Assembly (NCBI GenBank): GCA_965153455.1
Contig: OZ234496.1
Location: 17,166,304 to 17,230,303, forward strand
DNA: 64,000 nt
Reading direction: 5' to 3'
DNA from: Sphagnum compactum
Lineage: Eukaryota > Bryophyta > Sphagnopsida > Sphagnales
This document shows positions 1 to 10,430 of the stretch, in pieces. The notes below the pieces were generated by a model. It ran no database searches. It worked only from the letters and a program-made list of their open reading frames with translations, and had not been told where the DNA came from. Made by a program: the position numbers and the translations under genes. Numbering within the stretch: position 1 is the stretch's first letter; the number at the start of each line of letters is the position of its first letter.

Positions 1-1043
1 AACCACTGAATCCACTTTCTGACAAACTGCTTTCCGCCATTGGCGCCCGATTCTAAGAGATGAATAGTCCATCACTAAAAGAGATGCATTGCATTGCTTG
101 ATAAAGCTTGGAACCGTATCTTCTGCCTTCCCCTGAAAGCAAGCAACCCCACACAAACTATTTGCAGTATGTCCCAAACATATTGTCTTTGAAGTTGATC
201 AATGCAGGGATTGATGACATGCAAAGTACAAAGAAAAAAAATCAAAAGAGTGTGTAGCCAGAAGAGGAAGAAAGGTATGCCCATGGCCTTTGAGGTTCTG
301 TGACATAGGGATTGATGATGTGCAAAGGTGCAAAACAAAAAAGAATCAAAAGAGTGTATTACCCGGAAAATGAAGAAAGGGATGCCTACAGCCTTGAGGT
401 TCTGCTCAACAACTTGGAGACCTCGCAACATGAAACCAAAATGACGGGCTTTAGCATCCAGGAATTTGTCAACAAGATTGAACACCACTGCAACTGGAAC
501 TCCCTTCATTCGAGCTTGGGATACAGCATGAAGAAGTGCCCAATTGTCTCTGGAACGATGATCCCTCGACATCCAATACACAACCGGTCCATTCTTATTT
601 CCACTTTCGCCTGGTTGTAAAACCTTCATCCTACCTGCAAAGGCGTACACAACTTCAAATAAGGGAACAGACCAACTCCCTTGCTTGCAAATCATTTCTG
701 ACTTCTGCAAAAGTGCCAATTAGTACCATTGAACAAGAGAAGATGGGGGGTCGTAGAACAAATTGTTATGTTTAGGGTTTAGGGTTTAAAGAGCTTGCCA
801 GGATGCACGCCTGTATTCAATGGAGGCCGTTCGAATGAGATGTCTGGCACTGCATCATTATCATCAACATCGTTGCTCAGTTTCTTCTTTGCTTTCTGCT
901 CTTTGTTGTTGTTGCCCTGGTGTGATGCTGTCATCTCCTTCCTCTTTGGTGGCATCTTTTGGTGCTGGCTGTCAAACTCACAAGCTGAAGTAGCAGTAGT
1001 AGTATAATTCTTCTTCACCTCAAGAGCTTTGAAGGCTGTGACT

Positions 1044-1074
<31 letters not shown>

Positions 1075-1279
1075 ATGAGAGCAAAACCCCTAACTGAAAT
1101 TTTTTCCGTGTACAGAAAATAGACCGAGGAAATCTAGAGCTCACAAGTCTAGTAGGGTTTAAGAGAATGGATCTTGTTGCAAACAAGACAGAAACATTCA
1201 ACTGCTTCACATACAAGCTCTTATGGAAGCAGTAGACTGACTGCTTCAAAATCAATTGCAATGGAATTGTTGCACACAT
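1..1279 (-). CDS. PHR1: class II CPD photolyase (5' part; runs off the window)
   Basis: Flavin enzyme that repairs UV-induced cyclobutane pyrimidine dimers with light energy. Proposed exons are (1279 or 955)..799, 634..363 and 132..1, continuing beyond the left edge. Spliced together they give the class II N-terminal domain: GPVVYWMSRDHRSRDNW, then FLDAKARHFGFMLRGL, then after the second intron KAEDTVPSFIKQCNASLL and YSSLRIGRQWRKAV. Intron 1 appears to use a GC donor (GCAAGC at 798) with acceptor TTTGCAG ending at 635, which joins HPG to RMKVLQPG in phase. Intron 2 is 362..133. Two starts are possible. ATG 955 begins MPPKRKEM and is rich in basic residues. The in-frame ATG 1279 adds 108 residues, the first ~90 without Asp or Glu, which looks like an organelle transit peptide. 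The FAD-binding C-terminal domain lies outside the window. Family assignment is secure; exon 1 and its start are less so. Confidence 0.9.
207..405. repeat. 101-bp tandem duplication over the photolyase exon 2 splice donor
   Basis: Copies start at 207 and 308 (shared start GGGATTGATGA), offset 101 bp. On the minus strand copy 308-405 holds the end of exon 2 and its working donor (GT at 362-361). Copy 207-307 lies inside the intron, still encodes a GIPFFLF-like end, but has lost the GT (reads GGCTAC). Confidence 0.85.
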
Positions 1280-1814
1280 ACCCACAAACGAAAAAATTCC
1301 TGGTTGCAGACTTCTTCTTCTTCTTCTTCTTCTTCTTCTGCTTCCTACCTTTTCCACCAACAAAAACTCAACAAAATATGCAAATGTGCACTAGAACACT
1401 GACTGAACCTCTGAAAAAGAAACACCCATGAAAACCACAAAGATGACAACAACTAACTCTCTTACAACAACAAGTGCATGGGTCTGTTGTCTTCTTGAGC
1501 TCTTTTCAAAAAACTGTTGCAGCTGGAATTGCACAGAGCTTTTGGTACGTCCAATGCTGGAGAGATTGCAGTGAAGAAATTTCTGCTCGCATGGCATGGA
1601 AAATGAAATCAAGCAAAACAAAAAGAACAGGAAAGCGTGGAAAGGAAGAGGCTTAAACACGGGGGAATTTGTGTGCCTGGAAAACGCCAATTAGGCTGGC
1701 GTATTAGTGACTGGTAATCGAGATTAGTGGAGTCACTAATTAGGTGATTAAGGGGTATTAGCGACGTGGCTAGCTTGAGAGCCACCGGCTTGTTAACTGG
1801 TGGCTGTCGATCAG
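1280..1814. other. upstream region of photolyase
   Basis: Holds a CTT/GAA microsatellite at about 1311-1339 and no gene that I can support. It probably contains the photolyase promoter and 5' UTR; no TATA box was assigned. Confidence 0.4.
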
Positions 1815-2185
1815 ACCCAACTAGTTAACTAACTGGACAGCAGTTTGTTAGTTTGTTTTCCCGCTGCCCAACCAATTAACTAACTGAACAGCAGTTTTTT
1901 CGTTTCTTTTGCCCCCTACCCAACTAGTTAACTAACTGACCAGCAGTTTTTTCATTCCCCACCCCCCACTACCCAACTCATTAACTAACTGAACAACAGT
2001 TCTTTTTTGGCCCTCCCCCTTCACAACTAGTTAACTAACTGCACGGCAGTTTTTAGTTTCTTTCCCTCCACCCAACTAGTTAAGCAATTGCTGATAACTA
2101 ACTGCACGGCAGTTTTTAGTTTCTTTCCCTCCACCCAACTAGTCAAGCAACTGCTGTTAACTAACTGCACACCAGTTAGTGGCTA
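1815..2185. repeat. degenerate minisatellite, ~60-bp unit, about 6-7 copies
   Basis: Each unit carries CAACTAGTTAACTAACTG followed by CAGCAGTTTTT and a C/T-rich spacer. The last two units (about 2040-2165) are nearly identical, and the earlier ones have diverged. Confidence 0.85.
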
Positions 2186-3060
2186 ACATTAGGCCAAGTA
2201 TCAATATGAATGGGTTCCCCCCCCCCCTTCCTTTCATTTTCCTCCTTTTTGTTTCATTTAATTATTTAATTATTTATTTTTGTGTTTGTTGGTAGTGTTT
2301 TAATTTGCAGTAAAATTTCAGCCAATTTACATCAAATTATGTTCCATAATGTCCCATTCATCCAAGTATCTCGCAAAAATAATTTAGTAGGTTCGAAAAT
2401 TAGGGGAGGCACTCAAGAGCATTGCTTAAACCATATGGTTGCAAAAATCTCACAATCATATTCCCTTTATAAATTCCTAGTAAATGCACTAAACCCTAAA
2501 CCTAGAGAAATCGTTATAAATTTCTTGATCGACAAACTAAACCACAAAAGAAACTCAACAATCCTCACACACATCCCAATTCCATAATTGCTTCTATTTT
2601 CATCGAAATCTCAAAAATTCTATATAACAATGATCTTAACATTTTATTATTCCATGTTTGTTGATGAATATTTACTCAATTTCTCCTCAATTTGAAGTGG
2701 AGTCTCATTTGGATTATAAAATCATCACCATAAACAGACTACATCAAAACATGGCATCCATGACTAGTAGTCATAGACAATTACGATAGCATCCATGACC
2801 CAAAAAAAGGATTAAAAATGGTATAAATGATGGGTCTGACTTGACTATAGTCAAATATGACTAGTCACAAAAACCATATTTTTGTGTAATGAAAAGAAAG
2901 AAAACCTTAAATCCCCATCCCCCCCCCCCCCCCCCCCACAACAAACAATATTGATAATGCCTAGGTAGCCACATTATATACCCGGGGGGTAAAATTTTCT
3001 GAGCTAGAGGGTGCAAAGTACATACCCCAGGATTCATATCCGACGGAGCCCTAAATGCTG
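2186..3060. other. AT-rich intergenic stretch with poly-C runs
   Basis: No gene seen. Contains poly-C runs at about 2217-2227 and 2920-2938. Confidence 0.5.
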
Positions 3061-4079
3061 ATCAGATTTGAGTAGCACCCAGTAGTGTCAGCAATTTGGC
3101 AAACGAAAGCGAAGTGGGTGTCAGCGGTTTGTGAGAGGTAGATTTGAGATCGAGTTGGTTTGGTTTTTTTTTCTCAAAATCTGGTCGGAGTTTGTGGAGG
3201 GAAAACCCAATTCCAAGCTCCCGGGAATTCGAAGATCCAGGAGCAAAGGTCCCAAAGTCAGGAAGGAATTCTGCAGATACACAGATACAAAGTGCCATCC
3301 TGCAGCTGCAGCAGCAGCTACCACCTCTTCTGGTTCGTAGTCTTTCTTCTCTACCCATCTCTGCACCATCACACTCACACCCAACTCCCCTCCCCCCCCC
3401 CCGACCCAAAGCTCTCAAATGTTTCTCCTCCTCATGTTCTTTGTGCTCACAATCCTTCCCTGCAGTTCTGCAACATTTGGGTGCTCCTCCTTTTCGTCAC
3501 CCTTGTGCTCACAGTCCTTCCACACAACTCTGCAAATTAGGGTTGCTCCTGGGAATCCAAATTCTCTTCCTTCCTTCCTTCCTTCCTTCCTTCTGTCCTC
3601 ATGATTGTTTATATATCTGTGCCATCATCTCCATTGCATGCTGATTGATGATAGATCCACATTTGGATGGATACCCACATGAGCAAGCACGTCACCAGAC
3701 CACATGTGGATGGATGGACCACATGATGAGATCACCAGTTTTTGCAACACTTATGCTCATTTTGCTCATTTTGCTGCAGAATTCCATGTGACATTGTTCC
3801 TCCTGACGCGTGAAAACACACAACTTTGGCAATCCAAAAAGAAGAGTTGGAAAATTATCCACATGGGTTGGAGTCCAAACATCGCCTCCTTCTTCATTGA
3901 AGAGAGCGAGGAGTGTATATGGTGTTGGATCCTTGTTTTGCTCAACAGGTAAAATCACCAGCACCACCAACAAGAACACTTTGGGCCAGAAGTACATTGC
4001 TCATCAATATTTTGACCTTGGGTCTGCAGACCTCAATGCCGCCTGACCCACATTTAGTAGTGGGAGGTTCCCATCAGTG
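3061..4079 (+). promoter_or_regulatory. upstream/5' UTR region of the CLC gene
   Basis: The ~1 kb before the CLC start has no conserved ORF. It holds a poly-C run near 3391, a CCTT microsatellite at about 3565-3594 and several ATGGATGG repeats near 3665-3715. ORFs here overlap one another in different frames and look like chance. A non-coding first exon is possible but cannot be placed. Confidence 0.35.
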
Positions 4080-7000
4080 ATGGAAGGCCGCCTTTCTAGC
4101 TACACAAAGCATGTCCTGAAGAGCACAGTACTGAATTGCTCGCTCTCCCAGCAGCGTTTGCAATGCTGTCCATTCACTGGAAAAGTTGTAAAAAAGAGTG
4201 ATGACAGGCGGCAGAGAAGCCTCCTGGGTTGGGGTCACAGCAGTAGGGATAGAGACAGACTACATTGGCTGGGGTTGCAGAGGCCGGGATGGAGGAACAA
4301 GAGAGTAAAGTGGGGGGAACTTTCCAATGCAGTGCACTATCAGGAGGATGGGATTGGTGGTGGGAGTGGTGAGCAGTACCAGGAGAATGGGACTGGTGGT
4401 GGTGGCAGCAGGAGTGGTGACGCAGTTGAAGATGGTGATGGGTCTTCACAGAATGGTGTCAGTGTGGGAAGCAAGGTGGGGAAGTATGCTGCAAGTACAG
4501 CAATGGCTGTGAAGGACTCGCTGCCACCTGAAGGTGTAATTGTGCTGCTGTCTTGCCTTGTGGGCCTCCTCACAGGTGGCAGTGTGGTCCTATTCAATCT
4601 TGTGGTGAGGTGCAGGCCTTGCCCCTTTTCCCCGATTCCTCATGCTGCACATACTTGCTTGTTTGTAGCAAAGAGAAAAAGAAGAAGAAGAAGAAGAGAT
4701 CAAGGAAGGAGGGGATGGATAGGATCTTTGTGCACTTGGTGGACAACTCTTCTCTCTGCTTACAGGTCATACACTTTCTAGGTTTTATTCACAGGATATC
4801 TGAACATGGGGATGGGAAAGCAGGTGCATGGGGTTCATGATGAGGTCTGGAAGGGCATTCCGCAAAGTGGTGCAGCCTGGTTTCGAACACGCCCTCTCAA
4901 CGAGACCTGGGTGCGGCTTGTGGCTGTGCCAGTGGGTGGTGGTGTGTTGGTGGGTCTTCTCAATATGGTGCGGGAAGCTTTGGAGGAGATAAAAAAGGTG
5001 GAACGAGGAAGTACGATGCGTCCTGGGTTGGCAGATGTGCGAGCTTTTGTTAGGGCACTGCTCAAGGCAGTGGCTGCAGCAATCACACTGGGCACTGGCA
5101 ACTCACTTGGTCCAGAAGGGCCCAGTGTGGAAATTGGCGCATCCATAGCCAATGGTGTTGGAACAGTTCTCAACAACAGCCGTGAACGCAAGCTTTCCCT
5201 GGTTGCTGCAGGCTCTGCAGCTGGCATCTCATCAGGTCAGAAGCACTCCAACTTCCAAGAATCTCTTTTGACTTGCAGGAACTTTCTTGCAGCAGATTTG
5301 CCTAATGGATGATAGTGGGGAAAGAACAGGGTTCAATGCAGCTGTGGCAGGCTGCTTCTTTGCATTGGAGTCTGTGTTACGTTCTTCAACTACAGACACT
5401 GTGCCATCACTCACCACAGCCATGCTGCTGCTGAGCTCAGTACTGGCCAGTGTGGTATCACAGGCTGGCCTGGGCTCTGACCCTGCATTCAAGATCCCTG
5501 CCTATGACTTCCGCTCACCTGCTGGTAAACAATCTACCCAATTTTGTATTCTTCAGAATTGCACAATATCATATCCTCACAAGCTTCTTGCAGCTTCAAT
5601 GACTGACTATGCTATGCCTCCTCTCAAGTGCTGGCCAACATCATGACTCAGTCTTCCCTTCCCATTCCATTGAGAAATGTGACAGAAACTCAGGATGGAG
5701 ATGTTATATGTTTTGCCCTTGTTTCCAATCATAACAGGGATTTGAGCTGCTCCCATGTTGGTTTGCAGAGCTTCCACTGTACTTGTTGCTTGGAATCTTG
5801 TCTGGAGGGGTATCTGTGGCCCTTGTCAAGGGTAGTGCATATGCAACTGCCATGTTTGACCATGTAAAGAAGACGACTGGAATCCCTGCAGGCTTGCTAC
5901 CACCTGTGGGAGGGTTGGCAGTGGGCCTGATAGCATTGGCATACCCTGAGATACTGTACTGGGGTTTTGAGAATGTAGATGTACTGCTGGAGTCACAACG
6001 ACCATGGGTGCGGGCCCCTCCTGTTGATTTGTTGTTGCAGCTGGTGGCTGCCAAGCTGGTTGCTACGTCACTGTGTCGTGGTTCTGGCTTGGTTGGAGGT
6101 GTGTATGCTCCCTCGTTGTTCATGGGCGCAGCACTTGGTTCAGCATATGGAAGTCTTGCAGGTGCTGTAGTGGCTAATGCTGATCCTATGTACCATCTAG
6201 ATGCACTGAAGGTTGCTGCCCCACAAGCTTATGCACTGGTAATCAAGCAAGTGTTGCACAACTCTTGATCTTCCCTTCATTTTCTTGTAACCATGCACTG
6301 AAATTTTGCAGATGGTTATCAGGGTGCTCAAGCATTTGGGTGTTTCTCTTCCCAGTAGCAGCACATTAGCTCTGTTAGCACTCCGTTGTAGTACCCAGAA
6401 AATGGAACATTGGGAAGGCTGTAAGTGTGCAAATGAGTTGGGCATTGTCTGTTGAGTTCTTCACATCTATTGGTAAATGTTCCTGTTTGATGAGGAAAAA
6501 CCGCACTTTTTCTGTATATTTTGTATGGAAGACTAATTGTGGGAAATTGGGGGAGGCAGGTAGGCATGGCAGCTATGCTGGCTGGTGTGTGTCAAGTTCC
6601 ATTGACATCAGTATTGCTTCTGTTTGAGCTTACAAGGGATTACCGTATCATCTTGCCACTGATGGGCACTGTTGGAGTCTCCTCCTGGATCGCCTCCTCG
6701 TTCAATAGGAAGAAAAAGCGTTCATTGGTGAAGCAAGATGTGGCCATGATCTCTTCTTCAACTGTTAATGAATCTGTGGGAGATGATAACATGCCAGCTG
6801 ATGATTCCTTAGCTCCTCTGCCTTCTCAAGAGAAACAGAGTGGGGTGAGCAGCAGTGCTGGCAATGGCAGCTTACAGAGCAATGTTGACAGGCTTCGAAA
6901 TAGTTTACTCATGGAAGAAAATGACATTTGCAAGATTGATGCGTCTCTTTGTCTCACAAACTTGGAGGGGATTGGTGAGCAGTTAGCAGAGGAGATTCCA

Positions 7001-7787
7001 GTAGCTGTGGCTATGAGAACCAAGTTTGTGACTGTAGGACTGGAGGCCACTATACGAGAAGCTGTGGCAGCTATGCTGCTTAAGAAAGAGTGGTGTGTTC
7101 TGTTACTGGACCAAAGCCAGCAGCTCCAGGGTCTAATCACATTGGGTGATATCCAGCAGGCTGCTGAGAGCATCACCACAGTAGGCCTTGAGATGGAGGT
7201 TTAGCTACTTATCATGCTTTGTTTTGATTTGGGTGGCAGCAAGGATGTGCATTTTTAGTTTGTCTGCTGCTGCATTGATGATGATGCCTAGGATTAAATT
7301 TGAGCTTACTGACTTTGCAGGCAGAAAGTAGCATCGTTGCATTCTGGGAAAGAGCAAAATCCAAGCAAGTGGTGACAGCAACCCAAGGCATGAGCCTGAG
7401 AGCAGCACTTCGCCTTATGACAGGACGTGGCTTACGCCAGCTGCCTGTGTTGGATGCAAGTAGGCGAGTTGTTGGCATGCTAGACAGAGATTCCATAGCT
7501 CTTGCTTGCCGGTATGCAACCCAACCCCCCCCCACCCCCCCCCCCCGGCGTGTCCCCCCCTCAGGATTAGGGTTTATGGTTTGGAACAGTATATTCTTGT
7601 CAATGATGCAAAGCATATTTACTTTGTTGTTGAGAAAGTTAATTGCTTCCTCTGAACACATCATCTTAGATTCTCATGTGAGTGCTGAATGGTGTGTGTG
7701 TGTGTGTGCAGGGCAGAGGCAACCAGGAGGTTGCTGCAGCTTTCCATATCCTCAAAAGTGGTGGAACAGGAACATGACCCTCTTTAG
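4080..7787 (+). CDS. CLC-family chloride channel/transporter with C-terminal CBS domains (CLC-e/f type)
   Basis: Membrane anion channel or exchanger, probably in an endomembrane or plastid membrane as for plant CLC-e/f. Exons 4080..4604, 4824..5235, 5330..5524, 5769..6238, 6560..7198, 7321..7511 and 7712..7787 join in phase to 835 residues. About 150 low-complexity N-terminal residues precede the first helix. Diagnostic motifs are LGPEGPSVEIG (gating glutamate near residue 273), GFNAAVAGCFFALES, GSGLVGGVYAPSLFMG and VPLTSVLLLFELTRDYR. Two CBS motifs follow, VAMRTKFVTV... and VTATQGMSLRAALRLM..., the second spanning exons 6-7. The usual GSGIP selectivity motif is not recognisable. The position matching the proton glutamate of E. 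coli ClC is Ser (ALES). The start is the first ATG; the codon before it is GTG. It converges on the SAM gene downstream. Confidence 0.95.
7687..7711 (+). repeat. TG dinucleotide tract abutting the last CLC acceptor
   Basis: The final intron ends in a run of about nine TG units immediately before the CAG acceptor (7709-7711), in place of a normal pyrimidine tract. The same intron (6) opens with poly-C runs at about 7524-7560. Length changes here could alter splicing of the last exon. Confidence 0.7.
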
Positions 7788-8736
7788 TTTGTGGGTTTAG
7801 GATTTAGGGATTTGAGTTTTGAGAGTGAAAAAATGCAATTGGGCAGCAGGGTGACTACTTGGGTGGCCTATGTTTAACTACAGAGTGGGTTTACACACAT
7901 CTTTGTCCAAAGAAGTATATGCATCAAGCATGCTAAGATGTGCATCTCAGGTTGCTATTGAGCTCCACCCCTAGCTACCTACATTGGACCTTTCCGAAAC
8001 ATCCTTCAACTTCACCTTCCAAGGTGCAGGAGGACTTGTCATTGCCCTCCTATTTTAGTTCAATTGAATTATTGCAACTGCACACTAGCTGTACTGGATC
8101 TGACTTGAAACTACACAGAACAGGAATTTTTCACTGATTCTTGGATGCTCTGGTAACCTTAGGGTTTGTCCAAAAATCTTTGATACTACAGAACCTATCA
8201 TCCTGCAAAAGGTAGACATTAACGTCCACACCTTGTGTGTCCTTGTGCCAAACATGAACTGAACATATTGTGAACAGTAAACTACACTAATTCAATGAAG
8301 GGGGTTCGATTCCTGCCATCAGTGGAATGTCAAGATCTCCTGTACTCTATGTGAACTGTTTGTATTTTCTGTGGTCAGTTCTATGCAGATCATCTGTGAA
8401 GATAAAACTGTTTTTTTTGGTCAGTATTTTGCTAACTGTGTGAAGATAAACTTCTCAACATAGGCAAGGGAAAAAGGAACATTGCATCTCTCAGAACCAT
8501 TTTGATCAAAGGTGAAGTTGTTGCCACATCACCATGTTAACCTTGTGAGAGATGCACATTCATTTTGCAAGGAGTGATGTTTACAAGTCCTTAAGAGAGG
8601 TAAGCAGTGCCTTGATTTGATCTACTACTGGACATGATGGAATTTCCCCAGTGGAGATGCCTCCACAGTGCTGGTAATAATAATGCTTTTGTCTACTCTA
8701 CAGCTTAGCAGTGTTGTGTTGTACAAACTGCTTGTT
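7788..8736. other. intergenic region between two convergent genes
   Basis: About 950 bp between the CLC stop and the SAM-protein stop. No conserved ORF, RNA gene or repeat seen; it probably holds both 3' UTRs. Confidence 0.6.
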
Positions 8737-10430
8737 CTATAACCTGTGCTCATCTTGCAAGCTTTTGATATACAATTGGAGCTTTCTGCGATCACCCAGG
8801 CTTTGGATACCTAGTTCATTGCGGAGGTCATCACTGGTTAGCTGCAAAAGCAGCGCACCATCCACATTGTGATCTGCAAAAGTGGGAGCATACCTTGCCA
8901 GCCCTTTCTGTGCCAGCCATTGCATGGTATCACCCACAGACCACTCCTTCGGATGTTCTGCTTCCACCAAAACAACAACACATGGCAATGCTATGACCAA
9001 CTTGAGGATTGCAATAATTTCACAGTACTCACAACTACAAATCTTCCTCCTGTTTGCATTTTCTCTCATGCTTGTCTACATTCTGGTTTGAGAATCCTGC
9101 AGATCCCATCATGCAGATGAGATGGGTTAAGATGGGAACAAGTTTGCAGAGTGAATGAATACATACCTGGCAAGGTGGTGCTTGTGGTGTTGGAGCTCTG
9201 TGCAAGTAACATATCAAACTCTTCCAGCTCCTTCATGCGCTCTATTGTTGCCTTCTCCTCATCACTAATCTCCTGCTGTTTCTGTTGCACACCACCTGCA
9301 TGCCTTGGCTTCTTGTCAATGCCAGCTGTCTTTTTCGCCTTAGCCACTTGCATGAGGATCTTTTCATTCTTGACACGGGCTTCCTCAAAGGGTCGGTGCA
9401 GTGCTCCCATAAGCAAAGCAAAATTGGTCACCAGACCTGCTTGGAACCAAAGAGACCAACCGCCACTGAAAAGCAGCAGAATGGTGAAGAGAGGTGGTCC
9501 ACCATATACCCATGCATTTGCAACGATCCCTGCTCTTGCCCTTGCAGACAAATGCTCTTGTCGCTTCGCAAACCGTAGCCACATAAAGAGGTTTGCAAAA
9601 GGAATGAAGCTCAAAGCCAGAGATGACCCTAACTCCCATAACCCAACTTGGGCAGCTTTCACCCGTCTCCACCAACCGTCGCGAGGCAGTCCTGCAATCT
9701 CACTCCGACTATGCTCCAATGCGTACCACCCAACTACACAATTTGCAAACATGACACTGCAGAGAACGAGATCACCTGCTGAGAAGAAACCAGCACCAGC
9801 ACCACCGCTCGGAAGAATTCCTCTCAAACTGGACACCCAACCCACCATAAACAAAGCTTCAAAAGATGCAAGCCCTAGAGGCAAGGAGATAGCAAGCTGG
9901 GGAAGCTCCCCTTGCAACTCGCCTAAGCTCTCACTCTCCTCCATTTGCCATTCCAGCTTCTTCACAGCTTTCTTCAACTTGTTCTTGAACCCTCCTGCCC
10001 TTATCATCCTGTACACCATTCCTCCATAGCTTTTGGATCTGGGGAATCCGGAATTCTTCACTCCAACAACAAAACGAGCCTCCTTTGTGGTGGTGGTGGT
10101 GTGCAAAACATCCAAGGCCCATCTGCAAGAGGTGGTGGGACTTGCTTCTTCACTCAACCCTAATAATTTCTTACCCCCAAATCCCTTAGGAGAACAGCAG
10201 CAGCATTCACAACACCATGCCAGATGATGATCATCACGAGAAGCAAGATGATAATTAGGGTTTTGCCAATTCAGGCTCCCTCTTCTTCTTCTTCTACCAC
10301 AGGAGGAGGCCCAAACTATCCTCTCCTGTGCTTCTGAATTCCTGCTGCTAGCTTCTGTTCTCCTGGGTTTTGCAATCGAAGTGCAGAGAATTGAAGGAGA
10401 AGATTGAGCAAGCACAAGAAATCTCTCCAT
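8737..10430 (-). CDS. multi-pass membrane protein with C-terminal SAM domain, predicted plastid
   Basis: Two exons, 10430..9167 and 8957..8737, join in phase 1 (TTLP|EHPKEW) to give 494 residues. The N-terminus (MERFLVLAQSSPSILCTS..., then an Arg cluster) is Ser/Arg-rich and fits a chloroplast transit peptide. The middle has four or five hydrophobic segments, including GDLVLCSVMFANCVVGWYAL, GSSLALSFIPFANLFMWL and GPPLFTILLLFSGGW. A charged Lys/Glu-rich linker leads to a SAM domain (about residues 424-490) with WSVGDTMQWLAQKGLARYA and GALLLQLTSDDL. SAM domains usually oligomerise or bind partners, so it may be a membrane-anchored scaffold. That role is inferred; the domain and membrane calls come from the sequence. 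The chosen ATG follows a GTG triplet in frame. Confidence 0.88.

Noticed and set aside
3131-3644. Several overlapping ORFs before the CLC gene
   Set aside because: Multiple frames open at once in a Ser/Pro-rich stretch, with no conserved domain or splice link to the CLC start.
9151-10029. 292-codon plus-strand ORF
   Set aside because: Antisense to the SAM-protein exon 1; its sequence is the complement shadow of a well-supported coding exon.
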